64,000 nt of DNA from Mariniradius saccharolyticus AK6 (GCF_000330725.2 NZ_AMZY02000007.1:186001-250000); one strand, 5' to 3'. Counted from the stretch's first letter, positions 7,805 through 16,797 are shown. Notes: generated by a model not told the origin, from the letters alone. Made by a program: numbers and translations.

Positions 7805-9727
7805 ATGCGTCACCTAGTTTTATCACCCATCATTTTTGTTTTTCTGATTTCTGCCAGTTTTGGTCAAGACCTGATTCAGTTATTGGATAGCGCGATTGCC
7901 CATCCGACAAAAAGTGATATATTCTTTCAAAGAGCAAAAAACCTAATCCTATCCGAAGATGATCAAATCAGGTATCAGATCGCCCGGCATATCCATTTCA
8001 GCGGTCTGAACAACCGGGATTCAATGCTGCATATTGAGCGGGATTTGCTCCCATTGATTGATTCCGAAGGATACGAGGTAGAGTTGGTCAAAACGTTCCA
8101 ACGCATAGGCTACTTCTACGAGGTCACGGGACTCTACGACCAAGCGATAAAGTATTTCCTGGACGCCTTGAAGGTGGCTGAAAAACTGCAGGATATTGGG
8201 CTGGAAAGTGAAATCTTTAAGTCATTGTCACAGAATCACCGACTCTTCCATGATTACGCAAAAGCAGTAGAATACGGCAAGAAATCATTTGAAGTAGCGA
8301 AAAAGGGTGGCGATCAATATCTCAGTTATCAGATTTCAGGATTGAACATCACCGGCGCCGCATTCAGTGAAATGAATCTCCCTGACAGTACCTTGGTCTA
8401 CTACGAAAAGATCTTGGCTTTGACCCCCTTGACGGACTCGCTCACAGTGGCGCCCACGATTGTCAATATTGGCTATGCCTACCTACTCAAGGGCGATATC
8501 GAGCGGTCCAGATACTTCAACAGGTTGGGGCTGAATATTTACAAAAAAACAAATAACGACTATGCCAAAGGGGTGGTCTACATCAATTCGGCAATGACCG
8601 AAAATACGGCCAAAAACTATCTGGGCGCCTTGGCCTATCTGGATTCTGGGCTGATTTATACCCAAAAATCCGAATATGCCGAAATGTACAAGTGGATCTA
8701 CGATGAACAGTACAAGATCTACAAATCCATGGGCAAGTATCCTGAGGCGATGAATAGTTTGGTAAAACTGCTCGCTATCAAGGATTCACTATTTGAAGCG
8801 GACCGTGCCATGTTTGCCAAAGATCTGGAAACGAAATACCAAACAGCGCTCAAAGACCGGGAAATACAGGAGAAAGCCAACGAACTCGCCGCAAATAAAG
8901 CCAAATTCAATCGCGTCGTTCTGATAGCAGTTCTACTGGTTGTAATCATCGGACTTCTGGTGGTCATACATTTTCTCAATCAGAACAGGTTTAAGAAAAA
9001 ACAGCAAATCCTTGAGAAAGAAAGGGAAATCCAGGTCAGGGAAACTGCCATCAAGTCCGCCCTTGCTTCCCAAGAGCAAGAAAAAAAGCGGTTTGCGAAG
9101 GATTTACACGACGGTTTCGGTCAATTGATCACAGCCCTAAGGATGAATATTTCGGGACTTGGCGATGAAAAAAGGATCGAAAACAAGATTGCACTTTTTG
9201 AACAGGCGGAAAACATCCTTTCTGAAATGCACAAAGAAATCCGGCAAATCGCCTTCGACCTGATGCCTGAGACTCTCGTGCAAAATGGGCTTTTACCAGC
9301 TTTAAAGGAATTTGCACACCGCCTCAGCGTCAATGGTAAGGTACAGGTAGAAGTACAGTCGTTTGATTTCGATGGGAGACTTGTCGAAATCCAGGAAATT
9401 TCCCTGTACCGCATTGTCCAAGAATGGTGCAACAATGTCCTCAAATACAGTGGTGCCAACAAAATCGAAATTCAAATCGTGAATGATACCGACGAGCTGA
9501 GAATGACTATCGAAGACAATGGAAAGGGATTTGACACCAAAGTATTGGCCCATGGACAGGGGCACGGTTGGAAAAACATTCAATCTCGGGTAAAGTTAAT
9601 CAAAGGGGAGCTCGATATTGACTCCAATCCTGGAGCCACTGGCACAATCCTTATCCTCATCTTCAGGCCCATTTCAAAACGCTTGCAAAACCAAAATGTG
9701 GAGCAATGGTCAAAGGATCCAGCCTAA
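7805..9727 (+). CDS. TPR-containing sensor histidine kinase (NarX/HisKA_3 type)
   Basis: 640 residues from the ATG at 7805 (a TTG at 7802 adds one residue). The signal peptide ends ASFGQ. Residues about 80-335 are periplasmic TPR-like repeats (YLDALKVAEKL, AVEYGKKSFEVAKKGG, LAYLDSGLIY). One membrane segment lies at about 370-391, then a coiled coil. The HisKA_3 box is AKDLHDGFGQ, with the phospho-accepting His at residue 435, and HATPase motifs are WCNNVLKYS (N box), EDNGKGFD (G1) and GHGWKNIQSR (G2). The cognate regulator is the NarL-type gene at 9879, 151 bases downstream. The signal sensed is unknown. Confidence 0.88.
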   Translation: MRHLVLSPIIFVFLISASFGQDLIQLLDSAIAHPTKSDIFFQRAKNLILSEDDQIRYQIARHIHFSGLNNRDSMLHIERDLLPLIDSEGYEVELVKTFQRIGYFYEVTGLYDQAIKYFLDALKVAEKLQDIGLESEIFKSLSQNHRLFHDYAKAVEYGKKSFEVAKKGGDQYLSYQISGLNITGAAFSEMNLPDSTLVYYEKILALTPLTDSLTVAPTIVNIGYAYLLKGDIERSRYFNRLGLNIYKKTNNDYAKGVVYINSAMTENTAKNYLGALAYLDSGLIYTQKSEYAEMYKWIYDEQYKIYKSMGKYPEAMNSLVKLLAIKDSLFEADRAMFAKDLETKYQTALKDREIQEKANELAANKAKFNRVVLIAVLLVVIIGLLVVIHFLNQNRFKKKQQILEKEREIQVRETAIKSALASQEQEKKRFAKDLHDGFGQLITALRMNISGLGDEKRIENKIALFEQAENILSEMHKEIRQIAFDLMPETLVQNGLLPALKEFAHRLSVNGKVQVEVQSFDFDGRLVEIQEISLYRIVQEWCNNVLKYSGANKIEIQIVNDTDELRMTIEDNGKGFDTKVLAHGQGHGWKNIQSRVKLIKGELDIDSNPGATGTILILIFRPISKRLQNQNVEQWSKDPA

Positions 9728-9878
9728 TTTTAAATGGATCGCATGAGCAAGGTGAAAAAATGTATGCATCCACTGAAATCGTCTAGGATTCGAAAAATGA
9801 AGATTTGATGCTTTCGCGGTAGAAGCACCCGCCGAATAGGTTTCCATATATACCCAATTTTGGGATGAATTGACGACA

Positions 9879-10496
9879 ATGAGAGTATTTCTAGTAGACG
9901 ATCATGCGATTCTGTTGGAAGGGATCAAGAGCTTACTGCGCCAATTGCCATCGATGGAAATCGTTGGCGAGGCCTACTCTGCCGAGCATGCCCTTGATTC
10001 CCTCCAATCCAAAGAAATCGATTTGCTGATCACCGATTTCAATTTGCCTGGTATGGATGGGCTCAGTCTACTCAGGCTGGTGAAAAAAACTTCTCCCCAG
10101 ACAAAAATCATTGTCTTGAGTATGCACGATGAATCCCATTTGGTCAAGGATATTCTCAAGGAAGGGGTAGATGGCTACGTGCTCAAAAACGACTCCCACA
10201 AAGAGCTTCTCCTTGCCGTCCAAGCCGTCAGTGAAGGAAAAATCTATCTGAGCAATGACATCAATCGAATCATCATTGATAGTCTACATGCTCCAGAAGA
10301 AAACAAACTGCTCACTGAGCGTGAAAGAGAAATCCTGAAATTGATTGCGAAGGAGTTTTCCAACCGACAGATTGCCGAGCATTTGTATATTTCGGAAAGG
10401 ACCGTGGAAACCCACCGAAAAAACATCTTTAGAAAAACCAAGGCCTCTTCCTTGGTTGGGTTGATAAAGTTTGCCTACGACAACAATTTGCTTTAA
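9879..10496 (+). CDS. NarL/FixJ-family response regulator
   Basis: 205 residues from the ATG at 9879; a TTG at 9870 would add only three residues. Receiver domain 1-120 with acidic pair D7/D8, phospho-acceptor D53 (ITDFNLPGMDG), Thr/Ser switch SMHDES and Lys in LKNDS. The C-terminal LuxR-type helix-turn-helix at about 140-205 carries LTEREREILKLIAKEFSNR and ISERTVETHRKNIFRK. It is activated by the HisKA_3 kinase encoded just upstream and then binds DNA as a dimer. It is separated from the kinase by 151 bases, so it may have its own promoter. Confidence 0.93.
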   Translation: MRVFLVDDHAILLEGIKSLLRQLPSMEIVGEAYSAEHALDSLQSKEIDLLITDFNLPGMDGLSLLRLVKKTSPQTKIIVLSMHDESHLVKDILKEGVDGYVLKNDSHKELLLAVQAVSEGKIYLSNDINRIIIDSLHAPEENKLLTEREREILKLIAKEFSNRQIAEHLYISERTVETHRKNIFRKTKASSLVGLIKFAYDNNLL

Positions 10497-10524
10497 AAAA
10501 AAAGCCGGGAGCGATCTCCCGGCT
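10495..10524 (-). terminator. Rho-independent terminator of the 10536 gene
   Basis: A perfect nine-pair stem AGCCGGGAG-CGAT-CTCCCGGCT at 10503-10524 has a run of A on its left. On the minus strand this is a hairpin followed by a T run. It ends the secreted-protein gene and may also stop the convergent regulator transcript, although no plus-strand T run follows. Confidence 0.85.
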
Positions 10525-10535
10525 GTTGCACTTGG

Positions 10536-11573
10536 TCACTTACCCCCATTGGCCACACTTGCCAACGTTTTCGCAAATTCACGGCTGTATTCCGTGAACA
10601 ATTCCCTTGCTGCTGCTTTGTAATCTTCCTTAGACATTTCAACAATCCTCGGGTCGAAGCTCACATCGGGCTTACTTTTCAAGGAAAACATTTGATTGAA
10701 AAGACTCTCTGCTTTTGCTTTGTCTGTATAGATTTTTGCATTGTAGGCCTTACTTGCTACAAATTCTGATTGTAAAGCGGCCGGCGCTGAACTGGGGCTA
10801 CCATCTGACCCCAAAAAGTCGAATGTATTGTAAGAAACACGCATTTTGGGATGCACTTTCATCTCCGCGGTCGTGGTCTTGCCCTTTTGGCCCGCATCCA
10901 ACTGCACGTCCAATTCCACCGTCGTGAAGTCGATATTGATGTTTTGGAGAATCATCGTCGCCTCGGTCTCCGAATGGACTTTTTTGACCATCGTATAAAA
11001 TGCCGGTCCGCCGCCCCTCATCGTTGATTTCTCGTCAAACATGAACAATGTATTGGCAGGCATTACTTTGACTGTTCCATTTCCGATTTCTTCTTCAGAC
11101 GTTTTTCCCTGCTTTTTATCGGTTTTCTCTCCATATTTTTCACGTACTTTCTCAAAGCTCGGGTACTTGTCAACTTCATTCATTCTAATTACTCCGAACC
11201 CGGCATTTTCGATTTCTCGATCCAAAATTGATTGGAAATCATTCGCCAACTCCTGAAAGTCCTCCAATTGCATACCGGCACTGAGGATCGTGGTGACGCG
11301 GGCAGACCCGCTTTTCTGTCCAGCGTATTGGCCGCCTTTGCTGTTGGCTTCAAACACGTTCTGAAGCTTGCTGAGCTTTCCCTCTTGCACTACTTGTGAA
11401 GTTTCCATGTACGTGTCAAAACCAATTTGAAAATGGGGTACAAAAAACGTCTTTGAGCCCTTGACCACCTTGTTGTAGCTTCCTTTCGCACCGATACCAG
11501 TAAAGAGTTCTTGTCCCAATACCATGGATGTACCAAAAAGGCAGAATACAACAGCTATCAATGTCTTTTTCAT
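10536..11573 (-). CDS. secreted protein of unknown function
   Basis: 345 residues beginning with a signal peptide cleaved near VLGQE. I recognise no family. The mature protein is mixed alpha/beta and lysine rich. It contains a Gly/Lys-rich segment (NSKGGQYAGQKSG), a helical part with LEDFQELANDFQSILDRE, a charged linker (KTDKKQGKTSEEE) and a final helical region (EDYKAAARELFTEYSREF). There is no lipobox, no type IX C-terminal sorting domain and no transmembrane segment, so it is probably periplasmic. It is monocistronic, flanked by its own terminator and the divergent typA gene. Confidence 0.75.
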   Translation of the reverse strand: MKKTLIAVVFCLFGTSMVLGQELFTGIGAKGSYNKVVKGSKTFFVPHFQIGFDTYMETSQVVQEGKLSKLQNVFEANSKGGQYAGQKSGSARVTTILSAGMQLEDFQELANDFQSILDREIENAGFGVIRMNEVDKYPSFEKVREKYGEKTDKKQGKTSEEEIGNGTVKVMPANTLFMFDEKSTMRGGGPAFYTMVKKVHSETEATMILQNINIDFTTVELDVQLDAGQKGKTTTAEMKVHPKMRVSYNTFDFLGSDGSPSSAPAALQSEFVASKAYNAKIYTDKAKAESLFNQMFSLKSKPDVSFDPRIVEMSKEDYKAAARELFTEYSREFAKTLASVANGGK

Positions 11574-11839
11574 AATGATTTGTTTTGGTGATTAATATTT
11601 TCTGTGGGTAAAATTCCTGAAAGTCCAAATACTGGGAAATACCCTTGATTGGGCATTTTCATATACCCACTGGTACGGATAACAATATCCAAGACTAAAG
11701 AAAATCTAACGGCAACGTGGCTGTTAATACCCTTGCGCGCATACACCTTGCACAGAAAAGCTGAATCGCCTATACATCAGCAAATCGTTAAATATTAAGG
11801 ACTTTCCAAATGGCTCAAACTGAAACCAAATATTCTTCC

Positions 11840-11847
11840 TACCTTTG
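11840..11847 (+). promoter_or_regulatory. typA promoter -7 element
   Basis: TACCTTTG matches the Bacteroidota -7 consensus TAnnTTTG, 20 bases before the typA ATG at 11868. No good -33 TTTG was found at the usual distance. Confidence 0.5.
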
Positions 11848-11867
11848 CACCCTGATTTCAAAATACC

Positions 11868-13673
11868 ATGCAGAATATTCGGAATATCGCGATCATCGCG
11901 CACGTTGACCACGGCAAGACTACCCTGGTGGACAAAATCATCCATGCCTCCAAAATCTTCCGTGAAAACCAACAGTTTGACGACTTGATCCTGGACAACA
12001 ACGACTTGGAACGGGAACGTGGCATCACCATCCTCTCCAAAAACGTGTCCGTCAGATATAGAGACCACAAAATCAACATCATCGATACGCCGGGCCACGC
12101 CGACTTTGGTGGGGAAGTGGAGCGCGTACTGAAAATGGCCGACGGCGTCATCCTCCTCGTGGATGCCTTCGAAGGACCTATGCCACAGACTAGGTTTGTA
12201 TTGGGCAAAGCCCTGAACCTCGGCTTGACTCCCATCGTCGTTGTCAACAAAGTCGACAAACCCAACTGCCGTCCTGACGAAGTTCATGAGGCTGTGTTTG
12301 ACCTGATGTTCAACTTGGACGCCACCGAGGAGCAGTTGAATTTCGAGACGCTCTATGGTTCGGCCAAGCAAAACTGGATGGGCCCTGATTGGAAAAACCC
12401 AACCGATTCCATTCTGCCATTGCTCGATGCTATCATAGACCATATCCCTGCACCAAAAACAGAAGAAGGTAGCTTGCAAATGCAGATTACTTCTTTGGAT
12501 TATTCATCTTTCGTAGGCCGAATCGCCATCGGGCGGGTACACAGAGGGGTTGTCAAAGAAGGTGCGCAGGTATCACTTTGCAAGGCGGACGGGGTGATCA
12601 AAAAAGCAAGAATCAAGGAATTACACGTTTTTGAAGGATTGGGGAAAAACAAAGTCACTGAAGTCCAAGCCGGCGACATATGCGCTGTGACAGGGATCGA
12701 AGACTTTGAGATAGGTGACACGATTGCCGATATCGAAAATCCCGAGCCTCTGAAGCGAATTTCGATCGACGAGCCTACGATGAATATGCTCTTTACGATC
12801 AACAACTCCCCGTTCTTTGGCAAGGAAGGCAAATTCGTGACATCGAGACACCTCAGGGACAGACTCTTTAAGGAGACCGAAAAGAACCTTGCGCTCAAGG
12901 TGGAAACGACAGACAACGAAGACAAATTCTTGGTGTATGGCCGTGGAATCCTCCACTTGTCAGTCCTTATCGAGACGATGCGAAGGGAAGGCTATGAACT
13001 TCAAGTTGGTCAGCCGCAGGTGATTTTCAAGGAAATTGACGGCGTGCAATGCGAGCCCATCGAAACCCTCGTGGTGGACGTACCGCAGGAAACTGCTGGA
13101 AAAGTCATTGAATTGGCTACTCAGCGAAAAGGCGAACTTTTGGTCATGGAACCAAAAGGCGACCTGCAGCACCTCGAATTCAAAATCCCCTCAAGGGGCT
13201 TGATTGGATTGCGGAACAACGTCTTGACAGCTACCCAAGGTGAGGCGATCATGAACCACCGCTTCATGGCCTTCGAACCTTACAAAGGCCCAATCCCAGG
13301 CCGTATCAACGGTTCACTGATTTCCATGGAAGGCGGACAGTGTACTGCCTATGCGATCGACAAGCTTCAGGATAGGGGCTTTTTCTTCATCGAGCCCGGC
13401 GACGAACTCTACGGCGGACAGGTAATCGGTGAGCACTCCCGTGACAACGACCTGGTGGTCAATGTGCAAAAAGGCAAAAAACTGACCAACATGCGTGCCT
13501 CCGGTTCCGACGACAACGTACGTATCGCTCCTCCAAAGCGATTTTCACTCGAAGAAGCGATGGAATACATCCAAAAAGACGAATACCTCGAAATCACACC
13601 AAAGTCGATCCGAATGAGAAAAATCTATTTGGACGAAAACGAGAGAACGAGGATGTCGAAGAAGGATTCTTAA
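11868..13673 (+). CDS. typA: translational GTPase TypA/BipA
   Basis: 601 residues, the usual length for TypA/BipA, a ribosome-associated GTPase that aids 50S assembly and growth under stress or cold. G1 is AHVDHGKTTL, the G2/switch region contains ERERGITI, G3 is DTPGHADFGGEVER and G4 is NKVDK. An EF-Tu-like beta barrel, two EF-G-like alpha/beta domains and the BipA-specific C-terminal domain (SLISMEGGQCTAYAIDKLQDRG) follow. It is transcribed alone from the TACCTTTG promoter and ends at a strong hairpin at 13784-13815. Confidence 0.97.
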   Translation: MQNIRNIAIIAHVDHGKTTLVDKIIHASKIFRENQQFDDLILDNNDLERERGITILSKNVSVRYRDHKINIIDTPGHADFGGEVERVLKMADGVILLVDAFEGPMPQTRFVLGKALNLGLTPIVVVNKVDKPNCRPDEVHEAVFDLMFNLDATEEQLNFETLYGSAKQNWMGPDWKNPTDSILPLLDAIIDHIPAPKTEEGSLQMQITSLDYSSFVGRIAIGRVHRGVVKEGAQVSLCKADGVIKKARIKELHVFEGLGKNKVTEVQAGDICAVTGIEDFEIGDTIADIENPEPLKRISIDEPTMNMLFTINNSPFFGKEGKFVTSRHLRDRLFKETEKNLALKVETTDNEDKFLVYGRGILHLSVLIETMRREGYELQVGQPQVIFKEIDGVQCEPIETLVVDVPQETAGKVIELATQRKGELLVMEPKGDLQHLEFKIPSRGLIGLRNNVLTATQGEAIMNHRFMAFEPYKGPIPGRINGSLISMEGGQCTAYAIDKLQDRGFFFIEPGDELYGGQVIGEHSRDNDLVVNVQKGKKLTNMRASGSDDNVRIAPPKRFSLEEAMEYIQKDEYLEITPKSIRMRKIYLDENERTRMSKKDS

Positions 13674-13690
13674 TAAAAATGAAGTGGAAG

Positions 13691-13748
13691 TACGAAGATT
13701 CCGTCATTCTGAACCGCAGCTTGCGGAGGTGAAGAATCTCTGAAAGTA
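13691..13748. repeat. palindromic intergenic repeat (REP-like)
   Basis: Nested inverted repeats: outer AGATTC/GAATCT (13696-13701 and 13734-13739) around an inner CCGCA-GCT-TGCGG (13714-13726). The word GTCATTCTGAA followed by GAAGAATCT resembles a dispersed repeat I recall from intergenic regions of many Bacteroidota. There is no coding potential. Confidence 0.45.
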
Positions 13749-13783
13749 CTAAGGTGAAAAGTAAAAGGTACTGAAAATGAAAA

Positions 13784-13815
13784 TCCCCCGAGCGGAAGCT
13801 TGGGGGACTTTTTTT
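13784..13815 (+). terminator. Rho-independent terminator of typA
   Basis: A ten-pair stem TCCCCCGAGC / GCTTGGGGGA (one G-T pair) with a GGAA loop is followed by CTTTTTTTA. The T tract runs into the stop codon (13814-13816) of the convergent DUF4143 ATPase gene. Confidence 0.88.
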
Positions 13816-15022
13816 ATGGGATTTCAAATTCGTGAAAGGGAACAACTTCTATCCTATTGTCGTCTTTTTCAAAATAATCCTTTTGGTCTAATGTGACCAA
13901 ATAACCTTTTTTTAGACTAAAAAAAGACATTGCTCCCCAAAGCCCTTCTAATTCCCGGTCCATATTTTCAGAGGAAAGTTTAAAACAAACCTGAACCACT
14001 GCCAACAATCCTCTTCTATCGAAAACCACAAAATCGCATTCCTTTTTTTCAGAAAAGTAATAGATCTCATGGTGTTTCCTTCGCAATGTGAGAAATACAA
14101 GATTTTCAAACCTCCTACCCAAATCTTGGGAAAAAGAACGGGAATTTGCTGTAACCATTCCTGTATCAATGGAATACACTTTCTTTGGATTGATGAGTTG
14201 CTTTTTTTGAGAATAGCTGAACTTGGGGATAAAGAAAAACAGCCAACAAGCTTCCAAATAAGAGAAATATTCCAAAACGGTACTTGTTGCCCCGATCTCC
14301 AGGGCTTTTTTCAGTTGGTTACCAGATACAGGCTTACCGACATTTGTGATGAGATACACAGTCAGTTGTTGAAGAGATTTTAAATCCCTTACTCCGTACC
14401 GTTGGGCAATATCCCTCACCAAGAGGTCATCCAAAAGCTGGTTTAAGATTTCCTGTCTTTCGGATTTCAAAAATTCCGGAAACCCGCCAAGTTCTACATA
14501 TTGACTTACACTTTCGCTACTTATGGGCAGATTCCTGAACTCGCAAAACTCCTGAAATGAAAATGGGAAAAGTTCTTTTGTAATGTGTCTTCCAGTCAAT
14601 TTGGTCCCCAATTCTTGACTCAATAGCGATGCGTTCGATCCTGTGATTATTATCTGGAATCCTTGATCTAATTTTTGCCTCACAAAAATTTCCCAACTCT
14701 TTATGACCTGGATTTCATCGAAAAAGAGCACTTTCCCTTTGTGTTCCGATATGAGCAGATCCAATTTTTGAAAATCAGACAAATCAAACCCATATAGCCT
14801 CGGGTCTTCAAAGTTCAGATAAATGGCATCAGGAAATCTTTTGCTTAGCATCTGTAACAAAAAAGTACTTTTCCCGCATCGCCGAATTCCTGATACTATC
14901 AAGGCATGACTGCTGAGGACAGGCAATTCATTCACTTCAAACCGCTCCAAACCTATATCCTTTTTTTGAAGGTCAAATTTTTGGGAAGCCAATGTTTGCT
15001 GAAGGATTATCTGCGAAAGCAT
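13814..15022 (-). CDS. AAA_14/DUF4143 family ATPase
   Basis: 402 residues from the ATG at 15022 (MLSQIILQQ). An ATG at 15067 adds 15 residues, but these are encoded by a promoter-region palindrome. An N-terminal AAA ATPase carries Walker A GIRRCGKST, Walker B VLFFDEIQ and sensor TGSNASLL, followed by a DUF4143 C-terminal domain (FENLVFLTLRR, KECDFVVFD), which has a nuclease-like fold. These proteins are widespread, patchily distributed and often mobile. Their function is unclear, with toxin-antitoxin or defence roles suggested. It stands alone between housekeeping genes. Confidence 0.85.
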   Translation of the reverse strand: MLSQIILQQTLASQKFDLQKKDIGLERFEVNELPVLSSHALIVSGIRRCGKSTFLLQMLSKRFPDAIYLNFEDPRLYGFDLSDFQKLDLLISEHKGKVLFFDEIQVIKSWEIFVRQKLDQGFQIIITGSNASLLSQELGTKLTGRHITKELFPFSFQEFCEFRNLPISSESVSQYVELGGFPEFLKSERQEILNQLLDDLLVRDIAQRYGVRDLKSLQQLTVYLITNVGKPVSGNQLKKALEIGATSTVLEYFSYLEACWLFFFIPKFSYSQKKQLINPKKVYSIDTGMVTANSRSFSQDLGRRFENLVFLTLRRKHHEIYYFSEKKECDFVVFDRRGLLAVVQVCFKLSSENMDRELEGLWGAMSFFSLKKGYLVTLDQKDYFEKDDNRIEVVPFHEFEIP

Positions 15023-15048
15023 AATAGTGTTTTTTGTAAAAATACAAT

Positions 15049-15094
15049 ATTGTTGTTTAGTAAACAATATTATTGTTGTTTACCAAACAACAAT
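15049..15094. promoter_or_regulatory. two adjacent palindromes in the DUF4143 ATPase promoter region
   Basis: Site 1 at 15053-15067 is TTGTTTA-G-TAAACAA. Site 2 at 15072-15094 is ATTGTTGTTT-ACC-AAACAACAAT. Both are perfect inverted repeats and share the half-site TTGTTT(A). They lie 30-72 bases upstream of the probable ATG at 15022, where a repressor would act. They may be operators for autoregulation or sites for another regulator. Confidence 0.5.
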
Positions 15095-15127
15095 AAAAAA
15101 ACCGGACATCACTGCCCGGTTTTTTGG
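15095..15127 (-). terminator. Rho-independent terminator downstream of icd
   Basis: Stem AAAAACCGG / CCGGTTTTT with a ten-base loop and a T run on either strand. It lies 183 bases past the isocitrate dehydrogenase stop and directly upstream of the ATPase palindromes, so it insulates the two minus-strand genes. Confidence 0.7.
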
Positions 15128-15224
15128 TATCAATCTATACTGAGTTCGGTTCTATTAGGGTTTTTCGACTCGAAGTGAACTCAAGCAACTACTATGAAAA
15201 GAACGCCTACATCCTATTTCAACC

Positions 15225-15307
15225 CAACTTTCCAACCTTGCGACTTTCTAACTCCTTAACCTTCAAACCGAATTTTCAAATCTTGCAATTTTCGAATCTT
15301 CCAATTC
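15225..15307. repeat. degenerate CTTTCCAAC/TTTTCAAAT short tandem repeat
   Basis: Successive 11-13 base near-repeats such as AACTTTCCAACCTTG, ACTTTCTAACTCC, TTTTCAAATCTTG, TTTTCGAATCTTCC fill the spacer after icd. They are non-coding. Similar pyrimidine-rich degenerate repeats are common between genes in this phylum. Confidence 0.4.
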
Positions 15308-15309
15308 CC

Positions 15310-16764
15310 CTACTCTCCCTGCGCCAAGCTGTATGCCCGCACGCCGTCAAATGCGTAAAGGTTTTCCGTCTTGATGAAGTCAAATCCCAAGTCCTTGATT
15401 TGGGCTAGGAGGTCAAGGATCTCAGCATGGCTGACGGGAGACTGATCCGGTTTCTGGAACCTGCATCTCCAATGGTCAGTGCAGAAGGTTTCCTTCATAC
15501 CGCCCGGATATACCTTGATCCCACGGTTGGTGATCAGCAAGAGCACGAGGCCATTGGCACTGGCGCGTCTCAGCGTATCCCCGATCGTATTGGGGTTTCT
15601 GCCATCTGCATCCCAATCGATAAAAACATCCACGCCGATCAGTTCTTTTTTGGACTTTTTGGCTGGCCTGAGTTTGATTTCGATAGGTGCAGTGGAAGAT
15701 TTGTCAAAGGCGGCAGGCACCATATTGGCCGGCTTTTGACCCAATCGTGCGATGACGGCCTTGGCAAATTCATCGGTTCCGACTTTTTTGGCCGAAATCC
15801 CTTCTTGATAAATATCCCCGGTATGGATTCCATCCTCGAGGGTTTTCATCCAGGCATTGGCGATTTTCTCCGCAACCTCCGGCTGACCGATATGCACGAG
15901 CATCATAATGGCACCGTTGAGCAATCCAGACGGATTGGCGATGCCCATGCCGGCGATATCCGGTGCCGAGCCGTGAATTGCCTCAAACATCGCCACTTCC
16001 TCACCGACGTTGGCCGAACCGCCGAGGCCTACCGATCCAGTGACTTGGGCAGCCACGTCGGAAATAATGTCTCCATACAGATTGAGCGTTACGATCACGT
16101 CAAAAATCTCTGGCCGATCCGCGATGAGCGCCGTACCGATGTCGATGATCTTGTGGTCGGTTTGGATATCGGGATATTCTTTGGCGATTTCGTCGAAAGT
16201 CTTGTGGAAAAGACCGTCGGCCAGCTTCATAATATTGTCCTTGGTCATACAGGTCACTTTTTTGCGACCGTATTTTCTGGCGTATTCAAATGCGTAGCGG
16301 ATGATTTTCTCGGTACCGGGCTTTGAAATAATCTTCAAACATTGGTAAACCTCCTCTGTCTGCCTATGCTCAATGCCTGCATAGAGGTCCTCCTCATTTT
16401 CGCGGATGATCACGAGGTCTGTCTTTGGAAAATGCGTCTTCACAAAAGGTGAAAATGCCTTGCAGGGCCTGACATTGGCAAAAAGCCCAAATGACTTTCT
16501 TGTCGTCACGTTCAAGCTCTTAAAGCCACCGCCTTGGGGCGTGGTGATCGGGGATTTCAGAAAAACCTTCGTTTCACGCAAGGAATCAATGGCCTTGGGC
16601 TCCATTCCCGATGTAATGCCCTTCAGATATACCTGTTCGCCGATTTCGATCACATCGTATTCCAGTTGGGCACCTGCAGCTTCCATGATGTCAATGGTAG
16701 CCTTCATGATTTCTGGTCCGATTCCATCGCCATAGGCGACCGTTATTTTTCTTTTGGATGACAT
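15310..16764 (-). CDS. icd: NADP-dependent isocitrate dehydrogenase with C-terminal extension
   Basis: 484 residues. TCA-cycle enzyme converting isocitrate to 2-oxoglutarate. Family marks are YGDGIGPEI at the N-terminus, the substrate loop SPITTPQGGGFKSLNVTTRK with the substrate-binding Ser/Asn/Arg, RENEEDLYAGIEH, the catalytic Tyr/Lys regions, the Asp-rich LNLYGDIISD metal site and the coenzyme segment FEAIHGSAPDIAG. About 140 extra C-terminal residues after residue 345 (GVDVFIDWDADG, RASANGLVLLLITNRG) match the longer IDH form known from Thermus and many Bacteroidota. It is monocistronic, with a minus-strand -7 element at 16798-16805. Confidence 0.93.
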   Translation of the reverse strand: MSSKRKITVAYGDGIGPEIMKATIDIMEAAGAQLEYDVIEIGEQVYLKGITSGMEPKAIDSLRETKVFLKSPITTPQGGGFKSLNVTTRKSFGLFANVRPCKAFSPFVKTHFPKTDLVIIRENEEDLYAGIEHRQTEEVYQCLKIISKPGTEKIIRYAFEYARKYGRKKVTCMTKDNIMKLADGLFHKTFDEIAKEYPDIQTDHKIIDIGTALIADRPEIFDVIVTLNLYGDIISDVAAQVTGSVGLGGSANVGEEVAMFEAIHGSAPDIAGMGIANPSGLLNGAIMMLVHIGQPEVAEKIANAWMKTLEDGIHTGDIYQEGISAKKVGTDEFAKAVIARLGQKPANMVPAAFDKSSTAPIEIKLRPAKKSKKELIGVDVFIDWDADGRNPNTIGDTLRRASANGLVLLLITNRGIKVYPGGMKETFCTDHWRCRFQKPDQSPVSHAEILDLLAQIKDLGFDFIKTENLYAFDGVRAYSLAQGE

Positions 16765-16797
16765 GGGAAGAAGGTTTTAGATGAAAATTTCGTGGCG

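Noticed and set aside
15427-16326. 299-codon plus-strand frame opposite icd
   Set aside because: It lies wholly inside the well-supported isocitrate dehydrogenase gene on the other strand and has no family features.
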